Positions 1 through 5,790 of a DNA stretch of 6,562 nucleotides are shown here, one piece after another. The notes beneath the pieces are model-generated. The model saw only the letters and a list, made by a program, of their open reading frames with translations. It ran no database searches and had not been told where the DNA came from. The stretch's first letter is position 1; every line of letters begins with the position of its first letter. Origin of the DNA: Anaerolineae bacterium (GTDB lineage: Bacteria > Chloroflexota > Anaerolineae > Aggregatilineales > Phototrophicaceae); assembly GCA_028284565.1 (NCBI GenBank), contig JANQRM010000406.1, positions 1 to 6,562 of the forward strand, read 5' to 3'. The translations under genes were made by a program, and so were the position numbers.

Positions 1-635
1 AGCAAGCAAGCCGGACCCCATCGCGCAATCAAATCAGCATCATTCGCACTATTTGGCGCGTAGAGAACGGCTCCACTAATACGTTCATCCACCACCAGAG
101 CTTTGGTCGCCACACCTCCTCCCATGCTATGTCCCCAGAGGAAGATATGCTCCGTATCTGCTTGAGGTAAAGATTCGACAGCACTAATTAGATTGAGGGT
201 GTCGATGGTCAAGCCTGTCGCAAAGAGATTCAAACCATCATCTGATTCGCCCCATGTGCGAAAGTCAGGCGAAATCGTCAAATAGCCATTGCTTGCAAAA
301 TAACTTGCTGATTGCCATGTCCCCATGCCTGACCAGTAGGTGTCGCGGTTGTAATAGCCATGCAAGAGAATCACAACTGGAAAAGGTCCCTCGCCTGTCG
401 GGATGTTCATCACGCCTGTAATGGTTAAGTCATCACTCGTATAGTCGATATAGTATTGAGTGAAGGCGTTTTCTTGTGACATGATGTAGCGTGTCTGTAT
501 CTCTCCGCCGATAGTGTCACGTTCCCGTAGTCCATCAATGGTATAGGGATAGAGTGGGTCTGATGGCGCATCATCCTGCCCACTGATCGGCACAATCCAA
601 AGAAAACAGAGTATCAAAACACTAATTCGTCGCAT
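1..635 (-). CDS. Secreted serine alpha/beta hydrolase, C-terminus cut by window edge
   Basis: The first 211 residues of an alpha/beta-hydrolase-fold enzyme are visible; the gene continues past the left edge. Residues 1-20 form a signal peptide: MRR, a hydrophobic core, then ISGQ, with no lipobox cysteine at the end, so export and release or periplasmic location is inferred. After a short beta-rich lead-in, the core begins near residue 69. HG at 92-93 (LLHGYY) fits the oxyanion-hole strand, and WGHSMGGG at 167-174 is the nucleophile elbow with Ser170 as catalytic serine. The acid and histidine of the triad would lie in the missing part. The layout resembles S9 peptidase/acyl-esterase type hydrolases, but the substrate cannot be told. 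The ATG at 633-635 overlaps the end of the upstream glycosidase-like gene by 14 nt in another frame, and GAGG at 642-645 gives a ribosome site 6 nt away, so the two are probably co-transcribed and translationally coupled. The family call is firm; peptidase versus esterase is open. Confidence 0.88.
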   Translation of the reverse strand, partial: MRRISVLILCFLWIVPISGQDDAPSDPLYPYTIDGLRERDTIGGEIQTRYIMSQENAFTQYYIDYTSDDLTITGVMNIPTGEGPFPVVILLHGYYNRDTYWSGMGTWQSASYFASNGYLTISPDFRTWGESDDGLNLFATGLTIDTLNLISAVESLPQADTEHIFLWGHSMGGGVATKALVVDERISGAVLYAPNSANDADLIARWGPACL

Positions 636-1899
636 TATCAGCCTCAGCTAATTCCAAATAACTCCGAAACAACTCCACCATCGGATATTCGCCCAAAATC
701 TCACCTGTATCCGACAGTTCCAGCCAATTCGTCGCGGACCATGAGTCGGGGTCGCCATTGAAGGCAAAGGGTATCACGGCAATTACTCGCCCATCTAAGA
801 GGAGGGGTTCCCAGCCGCCATAGCGATTGTCTACTGAATCATAGTCATAGACGTTTCCGCGCAATGCTAAATCAAGGTACATGGTGATTGTTTCCACATC
901 AGGATATTCTCCGGCATCGGCTGAATTGGGATTGACCATGTCGCCGTGTCGCCAGCCGATTTCAGTAATCATCACCGGGAGATTGTCGATACCAATCGTC
1001 GCCAATTTCCATAATTCCCATTCATATCCGTTTATTCCACGATTATGGATACCTGCTGGCGGACGAATATACTCCGTTGGCGCATCGAACACCGCATCAA
1101 AACCGAAAGACTTCACCCAAGGCGGTTCAACAAAGTTCTTGGGATAGACATGGCTGTTCCAAATATCGACGACTGAAAATACGTCAGGGTCTTCTTCCAG
1201 CATTCCATCAATGAAGGTATCCGCATCAATATAATGGAAACCATCGCCCATAGGTTGAGTGCCAGAGTGAGGTGCAACAAGGTCGAACGCCCCATTCAGG
1301 ATGATTGCTTGCGGGTCAGCAGATTTGATGGCTTGGGCGACATCCACTAGAAAGCGCGCGTAGGCTGATGGGTCGGGGATTTCGCCACCCCATTCATTCC
1401 CATGATTCGGTTCATTCAGCAGAATCACGTAATGTTTGTCCGTATGCCAATCCAATGACGCAATAAACTCGGCATAAGTTTGCCCAACTTCTGTATAGCG
1501 TCCATCATCATCCGCAGGCGGAATCGTCCAATGATTGTTCATGTAGTCAAATGTTGTAGCGAGCCGGATAATTGTTTGCAAGTTGTGTTCTGTAGTTAAA
1601 TTAAGGAAGGTCTGCCACTTCTTTACATCAAGGTCATCGAGTTGTATCAACTCCACCACGTAACCATTCTCTGGCAACATCGAACCAGCCAACACGATAT
1701 GCTCATCCCACACACCCACATCCCAATGTCCGCGTCCATCATCAATCAAGAGGTGGATTCCCAGTTTGGAATAGTCATAGTCGGGTGGGGGTTGGAACAG
1801 GGCGGGCAGAATCGTCGCGCTTAAAACAATGATGAGTCCCAGCCAGACGAGCAAGATTCCCCGACGACGTAGATCAAAATAGGTTTCGACTAGATTCAT
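622..1899 (-). CDS. Membrane-anchored clan GH-A glycoside-hydrolase-like protein
   Basis: This 425-residue protein starts with a short basic cytoplasmic tail (RRR at 11-13) and one membrane segment at about 14-36, followed by a Pro-rich linker. A TIM-barrel glycosidase domain therefore lies outside the membrane. Barrel-like features run in order: KLGIHL near 45-50, IIRLATTF at 110-117, HYVILLNEPNH at 156-166, WNSHVYP at 247-253, and PVMITEIGW at 308-316. NEP (Glu163) matches the acid/base at the end of strand 4 in clan GH-A, and TEIGW (Glu313) matches the nucleophile on strand 7. Both catalytic residues are thus present, consistent with a retaining glycosidase (GH5/GH39-like or an unassigned relative). 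The substrate is unknown. The start is supported by AGGTGA (plus-strand positions 1907-1912) 7 nt upstream. It is the first gene of a pair with the overlapping secreted alpha/beta hydrolase. The length suits a single catalytic domain with no added carbohydrate-binding module. Confidence 0.85.
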   Translation of the reverse strand: MNLVETYFDLRRRGILLVWLGLIIVLSATILPALFQPPPDYDYSKLGIHLLIDDGRGHWDVGVWDEHIVLAGSMLPENGYVVELIQLDDLDVKKWQTFLNLTTEHNLQTIIRLATTFDYMNNHWTIPPADDDGRYTEVGQTYAEFIASLDWHTDKHYVILLNEPNHGNEWGGEIPDPSAYARFLVDVAQAIKSADPQAIILNGAFDLVAPHSGTQPMGDGFHYIDADTFIDGMLEEDPDVFSVVDIWNSHVYPKNFVEPPWVKSFGFDAVFDAPTEYIRPPAGIHNRGINGYEWELWKLATIGIDNLPVMITEIGWRHGDMVNPNSADAGEYPDVETITMYLDLALRGNVYDYDSVDNRYGGWEPLLLDGRVIAVIPFAFNGDPDSWSATNWLELSDTGEILGEYPMVELFRSYLELAEADNATN

Positions 1900-1915
1900 A
1901 CGATAATCACCTGAG

Positions 1916-1945
1916 TTGACAGATATTGAACTTTTGTTCTATGCT
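1916..1945 (+). promoter_or_regulatory. Candidate sigma-70-type promoter for the ankyrin gene
   Basis: TTGACA at 1916-1921 is a perfect -35 box. TATGCT at 1940-1945, 18 nt further on, is a 4-of-6 -10 box. Transcription would begin near 1952 and give a leader of about 50 nt before the GTG start at 2004. This is a sequence match only. Confidence 0.5.
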
Positions 1946-1949
1946 AGAG

Positions 1950-1959
1950 TGAGTACTCA
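1950..1959. promoter_or_regulatory. 10-bp palindrome, possible operator between opposing promoters
   Basis: TGAGTACTCA is a perfect palindrome. Its centre (1954.5) coincides with the midpoint between the -10 box of the rightward promoter (1940-1945) and the candidate leftward -10 box (1964-1969). Palindromes of the TGAG...CTCA kind occur among TetR-family operators, so a dimeric repressor acting on both directions is plausible. No regulator gene is present in the window. Confidence 0.35.
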
Positions 1960-1963
1960 TGCC

Positions 1964-1992
1964 GTTATAACAAGGCTTTCTTACAAGGGAAA
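1964..1992 (-). promoter_or_regulatory. Candidate leftward promoter for the glycosidase/hydrolase pair
   Basis: Read on the minus strand, TATAAC (1969 down to 1964) matches the -10 consensus in 5 of 6 positions. TTTCCC, 17 nt upstream (1992 down to 1987), is a weak -35 box with 3 of 6 matches. Transcription would begin near 1957 and cross the rightward promoter. The call rests mostly on the -10 box and is tentative. Confidence 0.3.
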
Positions 1993-2003
1993 GGTGGAGT
2001 TCC

Positions 2004-2903
2004 GTGTTTAAACAAGCCGTACAAGCCATTATCACCGGAGAAGCTGAGACACTTAAACAACTGCTTGCTGACCACCCCGAATTGATTCATGCACGCTCAG
2101 AGTCCGACCATCAAGCAACCCTATTGCATTATGTCGCGGCGAATGGTGTGGAAGATGAACTCCAGAAAACCCCAGCCAATGCTGTCGAAATCGCTAATAT
2201 CCTTATTGACGCAGGCGCAGATGTAAATGCCATCTGTGAAACCTATGGCGGAGGCAATGCACAGACAACCTTGAATTTACTCGTATCGAGTGGGCATCCG
2301 GCAGAACGCGGGGTACAAGCCGATTTAGTTCGCGTATTATGCCAAGCTGGAGCGAAGGTGAATGGGCTGGATAATGATGGTCTCCCGCTTATCACAGCGA
2401 TTGCCTTCCATTATCAAAAAGCGGCAAAAGCCTTGGTTGACTGTGGCGCGCGAACAAACAGCTTGTTATTTTCATCAGCGTTAGGGAATTTGGATGCCGT
2501 TCGCCATGCTTTTGAAAATGGCAAGCTAAAAGATGATGCTCTGCAATCTAGTGTTCCATCGGCAAAAACTCTACTGAGTTGGACAGGACGAGACTTACAA
2601 TCTACTGACTACGAATCTGCCGTTCTCAGCATGGCATTGTTTTATGGGAGTGTGTTTAATCAAATCAACGTCGTGAAATTTCTCTTAGAACAAGGTGTTG
2701 ATGTCAATAGCACCTTCCAACACAACCAAACGGGCTTGCACATTGCCTCTTGGAAGGGACATTTTGAAATGGTCAAGCTCTTGGTCGAACATGGAGCAGA
2801 CCCAACTATTCAGGATACTCAACATGAGTCAACACCCATCGGCTGGGCTGACCAAGCAGGACACACAGAAATCGTCAATTATCTCCGTGATACGGTTGCC
2901 TGA
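2004..2903 (+). CDS. Ankyrin-repeat protein
   Basis: This 299-residue cytoplasmic protein is made almost entirely of ankyrin repeats and has no signal peptide or membrane segment. Recognisable units cover about 3-35 (degenerate), 37-75 (TLLHYVAANG ... ILIDAGADVN), 88-120 (VLCQAGAKVN), 125-152 (ALVDCGARTN), 153-176 (SSALGNLDAVRHAF, shortened), 205-236 (FLLEQGVDVN), 242-268 (TGLHIASWKGHFEMVKLLVEHGADPT, the most typical) and 276-298 (TPIGWADQAGHTEIVNYL). The gap at roughly 177-204 is a non-repeat insert. Ankyrin repeats bind other proteins; the partner is unknown and no enzymatic domain is fused to it. The GTG start is supported by AAGGTGGAG at 1991-1999 just upstream and by the absence of an early ATG. 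The gene diverges from the hydrolase pair and precedes a small unknown gene in the same direction by 48 nt. It resembles the widespread stand-alone bacterial ankyrin proteins, with no sign of transfer. Confidence 0.92.
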   Translation: MFKQAVQAIITGEAETLKQLLADHPELIHARSESDHQATLLHYVAANGVEDELQKTPANAVEIANILIDAGADVNAICETYGGGNAQTTLNLLVSSGHPAERGVQADLVRVLCQAGAKVNGLDNDGLPLITAIAFHYQKAAKALVDCGARTNSLLFSSALGNLDAVRHAFENGKLKDDALQSSVPSAKTLLSWTGRDLQSTDYESAVLSMALFYGSVFNQINVVKFLLEQGVDVNSTFQHNQTGLHIASWKGHFEMVKLLVEHGADPTIQDTQHESTPIGWADQAGHTEIVNYLRDTVA

Positions 2904-2917
2904 GATTAGGCTATAAT
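2887..2917 (+). promoter_or_regulatory. Candidate promoter for the 157-aa unknown gene
   Basis: TATAAT at 2912-2917 is a perfect -10 box lying 9 nt after the ankyrin stop codon. The best upstream box, GTGATA at 2887-2892, is a 4-of-6 -35 match at a long 19-nt spacing. A start near 2924 would give a leader of about 28 nt. The gene may therefore be transcribed on its own as well as by read-through. Confidence 0.4.
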
Positions 2918-2951
2918 GGGAGATGGATAACTCATCGTAGAAAGATTGTGG

Positions 2952-3425
2952 ATGATTTACGAAATCCATCTCTATGTTCCCAAACTCAAAAAACTCAACC
3001 CAAAGATGCTCGCATGGCTCTTTGAAAACGGGCAGAGCGACAACCAACCGGAGAAATTTTGGCCCGTACATCGCATCCGCCCGAAGGCACTCGCGCGCCA
3101 TCTTCTACGCTTTGATAAACAATTGAAACCTGTACCGGGACCGGGGAATGATGTCGAACTGCATTATCCCAATGAAGAGATGGGGATTGTCCTCTACGTC
3201 CATGATAGGGGTGTGATTCTCTTTTTCCCTTATATGGCGTTTAGCCTCTACTCACGGGTGGTCTTGGGAATTTGCTACACGTACATCAGTTTCCTCTATG
3301 ATTTGGTTGGTTTCTGGAGTTATGACCCGCAACTGGATGTCATTTCTTATGGTGACGACTTCCAATCCATCGAAGAGACCGCTATTCTGATGGAACGCAT
3401 CCTCCCGCGTCAATTACAGGGCTAG
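2952..3425 (+). CDS. Protein of unknown function, 157 residues
   Basis: I do not recognise this family. The reading frame is open from the in-frame stop at 2928. The ATG at 2952 gives a protein starting MIYEIHLYVP; a TTG at 2946 would add two residues, and neither start has a clear ribosome site. The N-terminal third is basic (LKKLNPKMLAW at 12-22, RIRPKALARH at 41-50). The middle has a GIVLYVHDRGVILFFPY segment (78-94) that looks like a beta hairpin, followed by an aromatic, Tyr-rich hydrophobic stretch to about 122. A WSYDPQ motif (122-127) and an acidic helix ending near residue 151 close it. The hydrophobic part is interrupted by polar residues, so a soluble mixed alpha/beta fold looks more likely than a membrane protein. 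No signal peptide is seen. It follows the ankyrin gene by 48 nt and has its own likely -10 box. Normal codon use and the lack of interruptions support a real gene. Confidence 0.7.
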   Translation: MIYEIHLYVPKLKKLNPKMLAWLFENGQSDNQPEKFWPVHRIRPKALARHLLRFDKQLKPVPGPGNDVELHYPNEEMGIVLYVHDRGVILFFPYMAFSLYSRVVLGICYTYISFLYDLVGFWSYDPQLDVISYGDDFQSIEETAILMERILPRQLQG

Positions 3426-3556
3426 ATTTAAGACCATTCAAACACAGTCCAATCGACCCGTCGCATCTATCATCTATGACCAATCTCATGACTCCGCGTA
3501 GAGTGGTCTGTTGAAGCGAACGTCCAAACTCCCACAATAGAAGATGGATATCACCT
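3426..3556. other. Intergenic stretch with no clear content
   Basis: Between the unknown gene and the foldable element I find no open reading frame longer than about a dozen codons. There is no hairpin followed by a T-run that would serve as a terminator for the upstream gene. A weak bipartite pairing (GACC at 3478-3481 and ACTC at 3491-3494 with GAGTGGTC at 3501-3508) is probably chance. Confidence 0.5.
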
Positions 3557-3631
3557 AGCGGTAGAAGGAGGCTGACTCTCCTTTCTTCGGCTTGTCTTTG
3601 GGCTGAAATTTTGCCTCAACATTCTACCGCT
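3557..3631. repeat. 75-nt foldable inverted-repeat element upstream of binding-protein gene
   Basis: AGCGGTAGAA (3557-3566) and TTCTACCGCT (3622-3631) are perfect 10-bp inverted arms. Inside, GAGGC (3568-3572) can pair with GCCTC (3613-3617), and TTCGGC (3586-3591) with GCTGAA (3602-3607, one G-U), so the whole element can fold as one long three-helix hairpin. A competing small hairpin, AAGGAG (3565-3570) with CTCCTT (3578-3583), is also possible. It ends about 35 nt before the ribosome site of the downstream gene. It could be a structured RNA, a pair of operator half-elements, or chance. Confidence 0.4.
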
Positions 3632-3639
3632 TTGATATT
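3611..3639 (+). promoter_or_regulatory. Weak candidate promoter for the first binding-protein gene
   Basis: TTGCCT at 3611-3616 and GATATT at 3634-3639 each match the consensus in 4 of 6 positions and are 17 nt apart. The right arm of the inverted repeat falls within the spacer. A start near 3646 would leave a leader of about 37 nt. If this is the true promoter, the 75-nt element is DNA-level control and not part of the transcript. Confidence 0.3.
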
Positions 3640-3682
3640 TCGCTTTACTACAACTTAATCACTTTTAGGAGGATTTTCTACA

Positions 3683-5353
3683 ATGAGTAAATTTACTCGT
3701 GCTTTGAGTTTGAGTCTCGCAATTTTGCTGGTCTTAAGCCTTACGCTCGTTGGGACTGCCCAAGAGGAAAAGATCGTGCGGACTAGTTTCCTATCGGGAG
3801 ACGTGCCAAGCCTCGACCCCGCGATTGCAACAGACTCCAGCTCCATCCAAGTTATTACCGAACTGTTCCCCGGTCTGACGCGGCTCCATGAAGAAACACT
3901 AGAACTTGACCCTGGTGTAACCAGTGGCTGGACTGTGTCGGACGATGGCTTGACCTATACCTTTGATATTATTGAAGGCATTGCATGGGTCTGGTACAAC
4001 CCCGATAGTGGTGAAGTCGAACAAGTCCTTGATGAAGATGGCAATGTACGGATGCTAACAGCACATGACTTTGTGTTTGGTATGCGCCGGACACTCGATC
4101 CGACAACCGCAGGCGATTATGCATATATCCCCGCTGGCTGGCTGGAGAATGGGAATGCGGTCTGGACGGGTGAAGCAGGACTCGAAGAACTGTCTGTTCA
4201 AGCCATTGATGATTACACGCTTGAATTGCGTGTTACTCAACCTGCGGGTTTCATCCCCAATATCCTTGGTTTGTGGATGTTTACTGCACAACCTGAATGG
4301 CTCATTGAAGTTGAAGGCGATTTCTGGACAGAAGGCGGTATCATCCAGAGCTTTGGTCCCTTTGCGATGGCAGAGTGGAATCATGGTGAAAGCATTTTGA
4401 TCGTGACCAACCCCTTCTGGGAAGGCACAGCCAGTATTCCGGCTCCGACAATTGACGGTGTTCATTTCAGTATGCTCGAAGAAAGCGCACAACTGGCGAA
4501 CTTTGAAGCCGGGACACTTGATGTTGCCGATTTCCCCGTAAGTGAAATTGATCGCCTGAGTAACCACCCCGGTTACAATGTCGTTCCCGGCACAGGGGTA
4601 TACTACTATGGTTTCAATGTAACGAAAGAACCCTTTACGAATGCGAATATTCGTCGTGCATTCTCAATGGCAATTGACCGTCAAGACCTCATTGACAACG
4701 TGTTGAAAGCGGGACAATTCCCAGCCAACTTCTTCACACCAGCCAGCATGAGTGCCGCACCAGACGTTGCGAGTTACCCTGATTTGGCGATTGGGTTTAA
4801 CCCGACTGCCGCCCAAGAAGCCCTCGCCGCGGGTCTGGCAGAAATGGGATTGAGTGATGTGTCGGAACTGCCAGCCATCACCTTGACACATAACGAAAGT
4901 GAATCGCACCGCACCATCGCTGAAGCCATCCAAAATATGTGGTCCGAACACTTGGGTGTGGAAGTTCAAATCACCTCTATGGAATGGGCATCGTATCTTG
5001 ACATTCTGAGTACGGATTCGCCACAAGTCTATCGGATCGGTTGGGGTGCAGACTATCCTGATGCTCATAACTTCCTCTTCGATGTGTTGTCTGCGACATC
5101 CGACAATAACTACACGAATTGGGTGAATGAAGAGTATGAAGCACTGCTCGATGAAGCCAGAGGGTTGACCGACATTGACGCACGGCGTGAACTCTATGCT
5201 CAGGCGGAACATATTCTGGTGAACCAAGATGCGGCGATTGCACCGATCTACCACACCACCAGCTATGAATTGACGCAACCATGGGTCGAGCGGACCTACT
5301 CACGAGTGAGCGCAGAACGCTTCGAGAAGTGGGACTTGGGTGCACGCGACTAG
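3683..5353 (+). CDS. ABC transporter substrate-binding protein, family 5 (oligopeptide/OppA-like), copy 1
   Basis: This complete 556-residue exported binding protein belongs to the SBP_bac_5 family, which captures peptides or related solutes and passes them to an ABC permease. A signal peptide spans 1-26 (SKFTR, then a Leu/Ser-rich core) with likely cleavage at GTA-Q. I see no cysteine in the protein, so it is not a lipoprotein. Family hallmarks run in order: PSLDPAIATD at 42-51, ELFPGLTRL at 60-68, LTAHDFVFGMRRTLDP at 125-140, the FNVTKEPFTNANIRRAFSMAIDRQDLID block at 311-338 (typical of OppA/MppA-like proteins), and YRIGWGADYPDAHNF at 450-464. The length is normal for OppA. AGGAGG at 3667-3672, 10 nt before the ATG, fixes the start. 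No permease or ATPase gene is adjacent. A terminator follows directly, and a paralogous gene lies 437 nt downstream, so this is a single-gene unit. Oligopeptide is the likeliest ligand class by family; the actual ligand is unproven. Confidence 0.93.
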   Translation: MSKFTRALSLSLAILLVLSLTLVGTAQEEKIVRTSFLSGDVPSLDPAIATDSSSIQVITELFPGLTRLHEETLELDPGVTSGWTVSDDGLTYTFDIIEGIAWVWYNPDSGEVEQVLDEDGNVRMLTAHDFVFGMRRTLDPTTAGDYAYIPAGWLENGNAVWTGEAGLEELSVQAIDDYTLELRVTQPAGFIPNILGLWMFTAQPEWLIEVEGDFWTEGGIIQSFGPFAMAEWNHGESILIVTNPFWEGTASIPAPTIDGVHFSMLEESAQLANFEAGTLDVADFPVSEIDRLSNHPGYNVVPGTGVYYYGFNVTKEPFTNANIRRAFSMAIDRQDLIDNVLKAGQFPANFFTPASMSAAPDVASYPDLAIGFNPTAAQEALAAGLAEMGLSDVSELPAITLTHNESESHRTIAEAIQNMWSEHLGVEVQITSMEWASYLDILSTDSPQVYRIGWGADYPDAHNFLFDVLSATSDNNYTNWVNEEYEALLDEARGLTDIDARRELYAQAEHILVNQDAAIAPIYHTTSYELTQPWVERTYSRVSAERFEKWDLGARD

Positions 5354-5378
5354 CCAGTGATAAACGGCGTGATTTTAC

Positions 5379-5405
5379 AGAGAGAGGCTTCGGTCTCTCT
5401 CTTTT
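5379..5405 (+). terminator. Intrinsic terminator with UUCG tetraloop
   Basis: AGAGAGAGGC (5379-5388) pairs over 10 bp (one G-U) with GTCTCTCTCT (5393-5402) around the extra-stable c(UUCG)g loop. A short run of T follows, interrupted by one G (TTTT at 5402-5405, then GATTT). It lies 26 nt after the binding-protein stop codon and should end that transcript, leaving the downstream paralogue with its own promoter. Confidence 0.85.
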
Positions 5406-5534
5406 GATTTAAGAGTTTTGAACACACTTTTTTGTTGCGCGAAATTCTGTTCATCTTCGTCTAATCCTCTATTCTGTCTTTTCACTTTTTCACTTGCTAC
5501 CTTCATGTACTAGGTTTCCCAATTGACTACTCCG
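5406..5534. other. AT- and pyrimidine-rich gap without genes
   Basis: Between the terminator and the repeat cluster the plus strand is T/C-rich, including a TTTTCAC/TTTTTCAC near-duplication around 5479-5494. I find no open reading frame with a ribosome site. TTGACT at 5523-5528 is a good -35 match but has no fitting -10 box. Nothing else is supported here. Confidence 0.5.
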
Positions 5535-5664
5535 CCAATAGAACCATTCCCTTTCATTTAATATTTCTATTGGACTTATCCAATCATCGCCATTGGACTT
5601 AATTTTCTTTGTGATTTAAGTCCAAATATCAATTTTTCTGGTCTTAATTGGGTATTTTATCCAA
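5535..5664. repeat. Cluster of TTGGACTTA-type inverted repeats
   Basis: Several related short repeats are packed into 130 nt. CCAATAGAA (5535-5543) is the perfect inverse of TTCTATTGG (5565-5573). ATTGGA (5569-5574) and TCCAAT (5579-5584) flank CTTA as a 6-bp inverted repeat. TTGGACTTAA (5593-5602) is the perfect inverse of TTAAGTCCAA (5616-5625). TTGGACTTA occurs at both 5570-5578 and 5593-5601, and TTATCCAA at both 5576-5583 and 5657-5664. A single motif in both orientations suggests either binding sites for a regulator or an RNA with alternative pairings, upstream of the second binding-protein gene. Confidence 0.55.
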
Positions 5665-5674
5665 AAAAATTCGC

Positions 5675-5703
5675 TTGCTTCGCGGTTTGAGATATGCTAT
5701 CCT
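5675..5703 (+). promoter_or_regulatory. Weak candidate promoter for the second binding-protein gene
   Basis: TTGCTT (5675-5680) and TATCCT (5698-5703) are 17 nt apart, matching the consensus in 3 and 4 of 6 positions. An overlapping TATGCT (5693-5698) repeats the -10 box seen before the ankyrin gene but has no fitting -35 box. A start near 5710 would place the hairpins at 5711-5751 at the 5' end of the transcript. Confidence 0.25.
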
Positions 5704-5710
5704 CACATAG

Positions 5711-5751
5711 CTACCATTTGGTAGATTTGTCTAGGATGTCCTGTGACATCT
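5711..5751 (+). promoter_or_regulatory. Two small hairpins in the leader of the second binding-protein gene
   Basis: CTACCA (5711-5716) and TGGTAG (5719-5724) form a near-continuous palindrome. GATGTC (5735-5740) pairs with GACATC (5745-5750) around a CTGT loop. The second hairpin ends about 25 nt before AGGAGG, separated by an A-rich tract. They may stabilise the 5' end of an abundant mRNA or bind a regulator; neither role can be shown from the sequence. Confidence 0.35.
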
Positions 5752-5790
5752 CTACAAAAAAACAATAAATCTTTAGGAGGATTTACCACA

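Noticed and set aside
881..1147. 88-codon plus-strand frame inside the glycosidase-like gene
   Set aside because: It is antisense to the region that encodes the TEIGW nucleophile motif, whose conservation accounts for the open frame.
2829..3101. 90-codon minus-strand frame across the ankyrin/unknown-gene junction
   Set aside because: It overlaps both plus-strand genes and has no ribosome site or protein-like composition.
3478..3508. Possible terminator hairpin after the 157-aa gene
   Set aside because: There are only two 4-bp helices with a 9-nt one-sided bulge and no following T-run.
3557..3631. tRNA or T-box reading of the 75-nt element
   Set aside because: The length is tRNA-like, but there is no TTC-arm signature, anticodon arm or CCA. 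The T-box consensus is also absent.
4055..4567. 170-codon open frame on the minus strand inside binding-protein copy 1
   Set aside because: It is antisense to strongly family-typical coding sequence and has no ribosome site. The similar antisense frame at 5983-6486 inside copy 2 is explained by the homology of the two sense genes.
4664..5278. 204-codon open frame on the minus strand inside copy 1
   Set aside because: It is a Cys/His/Arg-rich shadow translation with no recognisable domain, lying fully within the 3' half of a confidently identified gene.
5523..5528. TTGACT as -35 box for a promoter upstream of the repeat cluster
   Set aside because: No acceptable -10 box lies 15-19 nt downstream.
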